A DNA stretch of 6,123 nt, taken from DATHSN01 sp035464115 (GTDB lineage: Bacteria; Actinomycetota; Acidimicrobiia; Acidimicrobiales; SKKL01). Shown here piece after piece: positions 1-5,148 of this stretch (position 1 is its first letter; every line of letters begins with the position of its first letter). Made by a program: the position numbers and the translations under genes. The notes under the pieces were generated by a model. The model searched no databases. It had not been told where the DNA came from and worked only from the letters and a program-made list of their open reading frames with translations. Location: NCBI GenBank assembly GCA_035464115.1, contig DATHSN010000095.1, positions 1 through 6,123 on the forward strand, in the 5' to 3' direction.

Positions 1-140
1 ACGAGATGCTCGACCGGGTGGCGGTCTACCCCGACCACCTCGAGGTCCTGGTCCACGGAGCGCCTCGGCTCAACGTGACCCTCGAGGAGGTAGGCCTTGC
101 CCCTCGCGAGCAGATTGCTGGTGTCGGAGGGGGGACTTGA
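1..140 (+). CDS. C-terminal fragment of a probable serine-family site-specific recombinase/integrase (5' end outside window)
   Basis: The open frame enters at base 3 and gives 45 residues before TGA at 138-140. It contains DRVAVYPDHLEV, then HGAPRLNVTLEEVGL, and ends GVGGGT. The pattern 'VxVxPDxLEVxVxGAPxLNVxxxEVGL' resembles, from memory, the extreme C-terminus of large serine recombinases of actinobacteria and their mobile elements, downstream of the zinc-ribbon and coiled-coil regions. No catalytic part is visible, so the family call rests on this tail alone. The last six codons and the stop lie inside the 3' end of the oppositely oriented tRNA-Leu gene. That is expected for an integrase beside its own attachment site. 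It could instead be a decayed remnant, since the rest of the gene is out of view. Confidence is moderate for the coding frame and for the family. Confidence 0.55.
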   Translation, partial: EMLDRVAVYPDHLEVLVHGAPRLNVTLEEVGLAPREQIAGVGGGT

Positions 141-205
141 ACCCCCACGCCCTTGCGGGCACTAGCCCCTCAAGCTAGCGCGTCTGCCTATTCCGCCACT
201 CCGAC
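119..205 (-). tRNA. tRNA-Leu (anticodon GAG), with encoded CCA
   Basis: Read on the minus strand, this folds as a class II tRNA. The 7-bp acceptor stem is GTCGGAG (205-199) with CTCCGAC (129-123). The D stem GCG/CGC closes a loop containing the GG pair. The anticodon stem CTAGC/GCTAG closes the 7-base loop TTGAGGG, with GAG at 171-169. A long variable arm has stem GCCC/GGGC around GCAA. The T stem of five G-C pairs closes the loop TTCAAGT. The discriminator is A, followed by an encoded CCA (121-119). The long variable arm, A73 and GAG anticodon identify leucine, reading CUC and CUU codons. The gene lies 75 bases downstream of secG in the same orientation. A recombinase gene fragment on the other strand overlaps its 3' end. 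Confidence 0.95.
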
Positions 206-209
206 GTGG

Positions 210-229
210 CGCACCGCGGTGGCGGTGCG
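210..229 (-). other. Perfect 8-bp hairpin just upstream of tRNA-Leu
   Basis: The arms CGCACCGC and GCGGTGCG are perfectly complementary around a 4-base loop, four bases before the mature 5' end of the tRNA. No T-run follows, so it is not a canonical intrinsic terminator for secG. It could weakly terminate secG transcripts, or sit in the tRNA precursor leader and affect 5' processing. The structure is visible in the sequence; its role is inference. Confidence 0.4.
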
Positions 230-236
230 AAGAGAG

Positions 237-242
237 ACTCTA
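237..242 (-). promoter_or_regulatory. Possible -10 element for tRNA-Leu
   Basis: On the minus strand TAGAGT (242-237) fits the actinobacterial -10 pattern TAnnnT and lies about 32 bases before the mature tRNA 5' end. That would give a short leader starting near 230. No good TTGAC-like -35 lies 17-18 bases upstream; the best is a weak TTCCGG. The tRNA may also be made by read-through from secG. Confidence 0.25.
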
Positions 243-280
243 GCGCGCCGGTGAACCGCTCCGGAACGCAGCGAGTCGGG

Positions 281-511
281 TCAATCGAGGATGAGCGCCA
301 GCCCGAACGTGCTCATGCCGAACAGCACCGCGGCCACGACCGTGAGCCGGTCGAGGTTCTTCTCCATCACCGTGGAGCCGGCCGCCGTGGCGCCGAGGCC
401 ACCGCCGAACATGTCGGACAGACCGCCGCCCTTCCCGCTGTGCAGCAGCACGAGGAGGATGACCCCGAGCGAGAGCAGCGAATGGATGACGACGACGATG
501 GCGGTCAGCAC
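281..511 (-). CDS. secG: SecG, small membrane subunit of the SecYEG preprotein translocon
   Basis: SecG is the small accessory subunit of the SecYEG channel in the cytoplasmic membrane and helps SecA-driven protein export. From the chosen GTG at 511 the product is 76 residues, a normal length for the family. Helix 1 is about residues 2-23 (TAIVVVIHSLLSLGVILLVLL). The hallmark loop HSGKGGGLSDMFGGG (24-38) follows, then GSTVMEKNLDRLT and helix 2 (about 56-75). The start was chosen because GGAG lies 5 bases upstream of this GTG and the first helix begins at once. The frame stays open further upstream, but that segment is proline/glycine-rich, unlike SecG, and holds no better start (a GTG at 526 lacks a ribosome site). 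The gene follows a PH-like membrane protein gene after 76 bases and precedes tRNA-Leu. The tpiA gene often found upstream of secG is absent. Confidence 0.93.
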   Translation of the reverse strand: MLTAIVVVIHSLLSLGVILLVLLHSGKGGGLSDMFGGGLGATAAGSTVMEKNLDRLTVVAAVLFGMSTFGLALILD

Positions 512-547
512 GAGAACTCCAGGCACGTATGACGGGGGCGACGGAGC

Positions 548-553
548 AGCGTA
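548..553 (-). promoter_or_regulatory. Possible -10 element for secG
   Basis: TACGCT (553-548, minus strand) matches TAnnnT and sits in the 76-base gap upstream of secG, about 36 bases before the GTG. It would give a 5' leader of roughly 30 bases. The region 17-18 bases further upstream (about 571-577) shows no TTGACA-like hexamer, so support is weak. secG could be transcribed from the upstream operon instead. Confidence 0.22.
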
Positions 554-587
554 CCAGCGCCCGCCGCCGCCGTTCGGGCACGGGGCG

Positions 588-1055
588 TCATCGGGGGTCG
601 CGCCCGTGGAAGGGATGGCTCGGCGGTGCATCGGCCACGGCCACCCCGGGCGCCCAGCGCTCGACGAGCTCGCGGAGCCGGTCCCACTCGTCGGGCCGCT
701 CGGGGCCGTCGCCGATCGCCACCCGCTCGCCGGCCATGGTGCGCATCACCAGCGGCCCACCCTTCTTGCGGCGGTGCCGCTCGAACGCCACGACGTCGTC
801 CCAGTGGATGTGGCGGTGCCGCAACAGCGCCGACCAGTGCACGCCGTCGGCCTCGAAGCGCACCGTCCACGGCACGGTGCGGGCCGCCCCGAACCCCAAC
901 CCCAGCCCGCTCAGCACGAGCACGGTGGGCAGCGCCGCTCCCCCGCTGCCGGCGACCAGGCCGTACAGGCCGAGGCCGACCAGCACGGCGGGCGAGCCGA
1001 CCACCAGCGCGACGGTGCTGGGGCGGATCGACAGGTGCAGCGGGTTCGGCGGCAC
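588..1055 (-). CDS. Small two-helix membrane protein with bacterial PH-like domain
   Basis: The product is 155 residues from a GTG at 1055. It has two adjacent predicted transmembrane helices (about 15-34 and 41-58) separated by a short GSGG turn. A cytoplasmic domain follows, in which WTVRFEADGVHW, HIHWDDVVAFERHRRKKGG and PLVMRTMAGERVAIGD resemble the strand pattern of bacterial PH domains. DEWDRLRELVERWAP (122-136) looks like the closing helix. Family knowledge: this layout is common in actinobacterial 'PH domain-containing' membrane proteins, mostly of unknown function. The start lies 4 bases after the stop of the DppF-like gene and has no clear ribosome site, so translation is probably coupled to that gene. 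An open extension upstream runs inside the ATPase gene and is arginine/serine/proline-rich, so I excluded it. Direct involvement in peptide uptake is possible but unsupported beyond position. Confidence 0.72.
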   Translation of the reverse strand: MPPNPLHLSIRPSTVALVVGSPAVLVGLGLYGLVAGSGGAALPTVLVLSGLGLGFGAARTVPWTVRFEADGVHWSALLRHRHIHWDDVVAFERHRRKKGGPLVMRTMAGERVAIGDGPERPDEWDRLRELVERWAPGVAVADAPPSHPFHGRDPR

Positions 1056-1059
1056 CCGG

Positions 1060-2112
1060 CTAGCGGCGGGCGGCCGCCACCTCGACCAGCGACTCGCCGG
1101 GGGCGAGCGGGTAGTGGCACGCCACCCGGTGGCCGGGGCGGACCTCGACCAGCTCGGGCTCCTGCTCGGCGCACAGGTCGGTGGCGAGCGGGCAGCGGGT
1201 GCGGAAGTTGCACCCCGACGGGGGCGAGGCGGGGCTGGGCAGGTCGCCCTGGAGCACGACCCGCTCGCGCAGGTGCTCGACGTCGGGGTCGGCGACGGGC
1301 ACGGCCGACCACAGCGCATGGCTGTAGGGGTGCGCGGGGGCGTCGTGGAGCTGGCGGCCGGGGGCGTCCTCGACGACCTTGCCGAGGTACATCACGAGGA
1401 TCCGGTCGGAGATGTGGCGCACGACCGACAGGTCGTGGGCGACGAACAGGTAGGTGAGCTTGAGCTCGTCCTGGAGGTCTTCGAGCAGGTTGATGACCTG
1501 GGCCTGGACCGACACGTCGAGCGCCGACACCGGCTCGTCGAGCACCACCAGGCGGGGGTTGAGGGCCATGGCCCGGGCGATGCCGACGCGCTGGCGCTGG
1601 CCGCCGGAGAACTCGTGGGGGTAGCGGTTGCCGTGCTCGGGCAACAGCCCGACCGCTTCGAGCAGCTCGCCCGAGCGCTTGCGGGCCTCGGCGCGCGACG
1701 TGCCGTGCACCCGCAGCGGCTCGCTGATGATGTCGTGGATCGGCCACCGGCCGTTGAGCGACGCGTAGGGGTCCTGGAACACCATCTGCATCTGCTTGCG
1801 CAGCTGGCGCATCTGGCGACCCGAGGCGTGCGACACGTCTTCGCCGGCGAAGTGGATCTGGCCCGACGTGGGCTCCTCGAGGCGCAGCAGGGTGCGCCCG
1901 AGGGTGGTCTTGCCGCAGCCGGACTCGCCGACGATGCCGACGGTCTGGCGCTCCTCGACCGAGAAGGTGACCCCGTCGAGGGCGTAGACGGTGCCGACCT
2001 GGCGGCGCAGCAGCCCGGCGCGGATCGGGAAGTGGGTCTTGAGGTCGACGACCTCGAGCAGCGGCGGCGTGGTGGGGGTGGCCGACGACGGGGCGGCGAC
2101 GGTGTCGGTCAC
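1060..2112 (-). CDS. Peptide ABC transporter ATP-binding protein, DppF/OppF-like
   Basis: This 350-residue protein is one of two ATPases that would power the importer from the cytoplasmic side. All ABC motifs are present: Walker A GESGCGKTT (62-70), Q-loop glutamine 113 in VFQDPYASLNGR, signature FSGGQRQR (168-175), Walker B LVVLDE ending at E193, D-loop SALD (196-199) and switch histidine 226. The insert with the QMQMVFQDPYASLN motif and the C-terminal extension (about 250-335) are typical of the OppF/DppF branch. The extension has cysteines 301, 307, 314 and 332. The GTG start at 2112 overlaps the preceding stop by four bases (GTGA), and GAGGGGG lies 7 bases upstream, so coupled translation is likely. 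The substrate is not readable from the ATPase. OppF, DppF and GsiA-like names are not separable here. Confidence 0.93.
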   Translation of the reverse strand: MTDTVAAPSSATPTTPPLLEVVDLKTHFPIRAGLLRRQVGTVYALDGVTFSVEERQTVGIVGESGCGKTTLGRTLLRLEEPTSGQIHFAGEDVSHASGRQMRQLRKQMQMVFQDPYASLNGRWPIHDIISEPLRVHGTSRAEARKRSGELLEAVGLLPEHGNRYPHEFSGGQRQRVGIARAMALNPRLVVLDEPVSALDVSVQAQVINLLEDLQDELKLTYLFVAHDLSVVRHISDRILVMYLGKVVEDAPGRQLHDAPAHPYSHALWSAVPVADPDVEHLRERVVLQGDLPSPASPPSGCNFRTRCPLATDLCAEQEPELVEVRPGHRVACHYPLAPGESLVEVAAARR

Positions 2113-3125
2113 GTGCGGGCCCCCTCACCGGACTCGGCGGCGTCGAGGGCGACGAGCGTGTCGACGTGGTGGCAGCGCGACCAGTGGCCGGGGCTGACCT
2201 CGGCGAGGGCGGCGGGCCGCTCGAGGCACACCTCGGTGCGGTGCAGGCACCGGGGCGAGAACGCGCACCCGGCCGGCATGGTGAGGATCGACGGGGGCGA
2301 CCCCGGGATCGGCTCGAGCCGGGTGCCCTCGTCGTCGGTGAGCTGGGGGATCGACTGCAGCAGGCCGCGGGTGTAGGGGTTGAGCGAGTCGTAGAACACG
2401 GTGCGGGTGTCGGACTGCTCGAACACCATGCCGCCGTACATGACGATGACCCGGTCGGCCACGCCGGCCACCAGGCCGAGATCGTGGGTGATGAGGATCA
2501 TCGCCGACCCGGTGGCCTCCTGGGCCTCGGCCAGCACCTCCATCACCTGGGCCTGGATGGTGACGTCGAGGGCGGTGGTGGGCTCGTCGGCGATGAGCAG
2601 CGTGGGCTGGTTGGCGATGGCCATGGCGATCATGGCCCGCTGGCGCATGCCGCCGGAGTACTCGTGGGGGTACTGGCGGACCCGCCGTGCGGCCTCGGGG
2701 ACACCGACCTGCTTGAGGAGGGCCTCGGCCTCGCCCATCGCGTCCTTCTTGGACACCTCGGGGCGGTGGATGCGGATGGCCTCGGCGATCTGGGCGCCGA
2801 TGGTGAACACCGGGTTGAACGCCGTCATCGGGTCCTGGAAGATCATCGCGATCTGGTTGCCGCGCACCTGGCGCAGCTGCGACGACGGCATCGAGATGAG
2901 GTCGCGGCCCTGGAAGCGGGCCTCGCCCGACACCCGGGCGCTCTTGGGGAGCAGCCCGAGCAATGCCAGCGCCGAGACCGACTTGCCCGAGCCGGACTCG
3001 CCCACGATGGCGAGCGACTCGCCGGGGGCCAGCGAGTAGCTGAGGCCCCGCACCGCTTGGGCGTGGCCCTTGCGGGTGGCGAACGAGACGGTGAGGTCGT
3101 CGACGACGAGGATCGGTTCGGCCAT
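2109..3125 (-). CDS. Peptide ABC transporter ATP-binding protein, DppD/OppD-like
   Basis: This 338-residue ATPase pairs with the DppF-like subunit. Counting from the ATG at 3125, it shows Walker A GESGSGKS (42-49), Q-loop glutamine 97 in MIFQDPMTAFNPVF, signature YSGGMRQR (156-163), Walker B LLIADE ending at E181, TTALD and switch histidine 214 in LITHD. The MTAFNPV and SGGMRQRAMIAMAIA wording is characteristic of OppD/DppD rather than OppF. The C-terminal extension carries the usual peptide-transporter region with cysteines 287, 293, 300 and 318. The ATG forms TGATG with the stop of the permease gene (one-base overlap). A GTG directly before it at 3128 is in frame and would add one residue. 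The catalytic motifs look intact in both ATPases, so both sites may hydrolyse ATP. Confidence 0.93.
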   Translation of the reverse strand: MAEPILVVDDLTVSFATRKGHAQAVRGLSYSLAPGESLAIVGESGSGKSVSALALLGLLPKSARVSGEARFQGRDLISMPSSQLRQVRGNQIAMIFQDPMTAFNPVFTIGAQIAEAIRIHRPEVSKKDAMGEAEALLKQVGVPEAARRVRQYPHEYSGGMRQRAMIAMAIANQPTLLIADEPTTALDVTIQAQVMEVLAEAQEATGSAMILITHDLGLVAGVADRVIVMYGGMVFEQSDTRTVFYDSLNPYTRGLLQSIPQLTDDEGTRLEPIPGSPPSILTMPAGCAFSPRCLHRTEVCLERPAALAEVSPGHWSRCHHVDTLVALDAAESGEGART

Positions 3126-4072
3126 CACTCGATTCCGCTCTTGGGGTCGAAGGCGTCGCGCAGGCCGTCACCGATGAAGTTCAGGCTCAAGATGATGAAG
3201 GTGATCATCAAGCCGGGGAGGAGCACGGCGGTGGGCACCTGGGTGAACTGGCCCTTGTTCTGGGCGACGAGCGCGCCGAGCGAGGTCTCGGGGGGCAAGA
3301 TGCCGAGGCCGAGGAACGACAGGGTCGACTCGAGGATGATCGCCACGCCGGCGGTGAGGGTGAACTCGACGACGATGGGGCCGACCGAGTGCGGGAGGAT
3401 GTGGCGGAAGATGATCCGTGGCCCGCGCGCCCCGGCGGCGCGGGCGGCCTGGACGAACTCCTGTTGGGACAGCGCCAGGAACGTGCCGCGCACGATGCGG
3501 GCGGCGCGGGTCCAGATGAACAGGGCGATCATCAGCGAGATGGTGAGCGGCTCGGCGCCGTACTTGATGCCGAACACCAACAGGATCGCCAGGAACGGGA
3601 TGGTGATGAACAAGTTGGTGACGAACGAGATGATCGAGTCGACCCAGCGCCCGTAGTAGCCGGCGACCGCGCCCATCACCACGCCGAACGACACGGCGAC
3701 CACGGCGGTGACGAACGCGATGAGCAGCGACGTGCGGGCGCCCCGGGTGGCGCGCACGAACAGGTCGCGGCCGATGTTGTCGGTGCCGAACCAGTGGGTG
3801 GCGTTGGGGCTCTGCAGCCGGGCGGTGACGTTGCGCTCCTCGAACCCGAACGGGCGCAGCCACGGGCCGACGATGGCCAACACGATCATGAACGTGAGCA
3901 CGACGATGCCGAAGATGGCCAGCTTGTTGCGGAAGAAGCGGCCGCGGGCCTGCTTGCCGAACGACTCGGGCTTCTCGGCGAGCTGCGATTCGAGGCTCTC
4001 GACCTCGAGCAGGGCGACGCTCGGCTCGGCGACCGCAGCTTGGGGCTCGGGATCGCGGACGGTGTCAGTCAT
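3125..4072 (-). CDS. Peptide ABC transporter permease, DppC/OppC-like
   Basis: This is the second membrane subunit, 315 residues. A hydrophilic, acidic N-terminal tail of about 45 residues precedes helix 1 (about 51-70). Next is the OppC-type region with HWFGTDNIGRDLF (93-105), then five more predicted helices (about 114-138, 148-167, 174-190, 232-256 and 282-302). The cytoplasmic EAA loop, which docks on the ATPases, is EFVQAARAAGARGPRIIFRH (205-224) followed by ILP. The periplasmic-side LSFLGLGILPPETSLG is a strong family signature. AGGA lies 6 bases before the ATG. The gene overlaps the upstream permease gene by 8 bases and touches the ATPase gene downstream. The long N-terminal tail compared with short OppC proteins is a minor oddity. 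Dpp versus Opp versus nickel-type specificity cannot be read from this subunit. Confidence 0.93.
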   Translation of the reverse strand: MTDTVRDPEPQAAVAEPSVALLEVESLESQLAEKPESFGKQARGRFFRNKLAIFGIVVLTFMIVLAIVGPWLRPFGFEERNVTARLQSPNATHWFGTDNIGRDLFVRATRGARTSLLIAFVTAVVAVSFGVVMGAVAGYYGRWVDSIISFVTNLFITIPFLAILLVFGIKYGAEPLTISLMIALFIWTRAARIVRGTFLALSQQEFVQAARAAGARGPRIIFRHILPHSVGPIVVEFTLTAGVAIILESTLSFLGLGILPPETSLGALVAQNKGQFTQVPTAVLLPGLMITFIILSLNFIGDGLRDAFDPKSGIE

Positions 4073-5024
4073 AGCGGATCCTGGGGTCGAGCCAGCCGTA
4101 GGCGAGGTCGGCGATGAGGTTGAAGACCACGGTGAGGATCGACAGGAACACGACCACGGCCATCACCATGTCGAGGTCCTGGGCGAAGATCCCGTCGATG
4201 AGCATCCGGCCGAGCCCGGGCCACGAGAAGATGCTCTCGGTGATCACCGCGCCGCCGAGCAGGGCGGCGGCGTCGAGCGCCCAGATGGTGGCGATGGGGA
4301 TCATGGCGTTGCGCAGCAGGTGGCGCAGCACCACGGTGCGCTCGGGGGCGCCCTTGGCGCGCGCCATGCGGATGAAGTCGGAGGTCTTGAGGTCGAGCAG
4401 CGCCGCCCGGCCGAAGCGGCTCTCGGCGGCGATGGAGATGATGGCGAGGGTGACGATGGGCAGCGTGGCGTAGGAGAGGTACTCGCCGAGCGAGTCGGTG
4501 TTGAACCCCTGCACCCGGAACGGCTTGACGCCGAACCACTCGGGCACCCAGATCCCCCAGAACTGCTGGAGCACGATGCCGAAGAAGAAGGTGGGCATCG
4601 CCAGCCCGATGTAGGAGAACGCGGTGATGGCGTAGTCCTCGGGCTTGTACTGGCGCAGCGCCGACCAGATGGAGAGCACGAGCGCCACGAAGGCGGTGAG
4701 GAAGAAGGCCGGCACCGCGAGGTACAAGGTGTTGACCACCCGGGTCGGGAGGATCTCCGACACGGGCCGCTCGCCCTGGCTGGTGGCGACCCCGAGGTCG
4801 CCGGTGACGGCATCGCCGAGCCAGCTCAGGTAGCGCTGCGGGATGCTCTTGTCGAGCTCGTAGCGCTCGATGATGATCTCGCGTGCTTGCTCCGAGCAGT
4901 TGACGCACGTGGCCAGCCGCGCCAGCGGATCCCCGCTCAGTGAGACGGCGGTGAACCCGATCATCGTGGCGAGCAGCACGATGGGGATCGCCAACAGGAT
5001 GCGCCGGATGGCGAAGGTGACCAC
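4065..5024 (-). CDS. Peptide ABC transporter permease, DppB/OppB-like
   Basis: This is the first membrane subunit, 319 residues. Helix 1 (about 7-29) is followed by a large extracytoplasmic region (30-100) containing SGDPLARLATCVNC and GDLGVATSQGERPVSEILPTR, which is typical of DppB. Further helices lie at about 100-122, 133-155, 185-200, 245-262 and 284-308. The EAA loop is DFIRMARAKGAPERTVVLRH (216-235), continuing LLRNA. The SIFSWPGLGRMLIDGI motif (264-279) is a family signature. The start is GTG at 5024, with GAGGAG 10 bases upstream and helix 1 immediately after. The gene is separated from the binding-protein gene by a 124-base gap with hairpins, and overlaps the next permease by 8 bases. 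The CVNC pair at 40/43 lies outside the membrane in the standard topology. Confidence 0.94.
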   Translation of the reverse strand: MVTFAIRRILLAIPIVLLATMIGFTAVSLSGDPLARLATCVNCSEQAREIIIERYELDKSIPQRYLSWLGDAVTGDLGVATSQGERPVSEILPTRVVNTLYLAVPAFFLTAFVALVLSIWSALRQYKPEDYAITAFSYIGLAMPTFFFGIVLQQFWGIWVPEWFGVKPFRVQGFNTDSLGEYLSYATLPIVTLAIISIAAESRFGRAALLDLKTSDFIRMARAKGAPERTVVLRHLLRNAMIPIATIWALDAAALLGGAVITESIFSWPGLGRMLIDGIFAQDLDMVMAVVVFLSILTVVFNLIADLAYGWLDPRIRYD

Positions 5025-5060
5025 GGTGGGGCAGCTCCTCGGAGACGGAAGACCCGGCGG

Positions 5061-5099
5061 GGCCGGGGGGCCGCACCGTCACGGTGCGACCCCCCGGCT
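5061..5099 (-). other. Long GC-rich hairpin in the binding-protein/permease gap
   Basis: An inverted repeat centred on base 5080 pairs 5063-5079 with 5081-5097 at 16 of 17 positions. The exception is a C/A opposition at 5071/5089. It can be extended outwards by a G-C and a G-T pair (5062/5098 and 5061/5099). It lies 37 bases upstream of the DppB start on the minus strand. No T-run follows on that strand, so it is unlikely to be a complete intrinsic terminator. It more likely stabilises the 3' end of the binding-protein mRNA or causes partial termination. A small competing stem-loop (CCGGC/GCCGG, 5054-5066) shares its base. Confidence 0.6.
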
Positions 5100-5105
5100 G
5101 CCGGA

Positions 5106-5134
5106 GGTCGGTCCCCTCAGCGAGGGGACCGACC
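5106..5134 (-). other. Perfect 13-bp hairpin directly after the binding-protein stop
   Basis: Bases 5106-5118 (GGTCGGTCCCCTC) are the exact reverse complement of 5122-5134, with a 3-base loop. The structure begins 14 bases after the TAG of the substrate-binding protein gene. No T-tract follows on the minus strand. A strong, tract-less hairpin here fits a 3' stabiliser or leaky terminator that makes the binding protein more abundant than the membrane subunits, as is known for other binding-protein importers. The structure is seen; the function is inferred. Confidence 0.65.
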
Positions 5135-5148
5135 AGCGACGTTGTCGA

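Noticed and set aside
512..631. 40-residue N-terminal extension of SecG
   Set aside because: It is proline/glycine-rich, overlaps the PH-like gene, and SecG proteins start right at the first helix. The GTG at 511 has a good ribosome site.
1056..1319. N-terminal extension of the PH-like protein to 243 residues
   Set aside because: The extra 88 codons lie wholly inside the ATPase gene and encode low-complexity R/S/P-rich sequence. The conserved part starts after the ATPase stop.
911..2128. 405-codon minus-strand frame overlapping the DppF-like gene
   Set aside because: It is a shifted-frame shadow dominated by R, P, A and H, while the overlapping frame has every ABC ATPase motif.
529..2376. 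615-codon open frame on the plus strand
   Set aside because: It lies antisense to the PH-like gene and the two ATPase genes, which have full conserved motifs. Its composition (long runs of L, G, A, V, D, E, Q, H) is what very GC-rich DNA gives on the opposite strand.
2166..3656. 496-codon open frame on the plus strand
   Set aside because: It is antisense to the DppD- and DppC-like genes, has no recognisable domain, and has the same mirror-composition artefact.
3708..4943. 411-codon open frame on the plus strand
   Set aside because: It is antisense to both permease genes; it is rich in D, E, G and H with no motif, as expected opposite membrane-protein codons.
5061..5134. Classical intrinsic terminators after the binding-protein gene
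   Set aside because: Both hairpins are strong but neither is followed by a T-rich tract on the transcribed strand, so they are reported as hairpins only.
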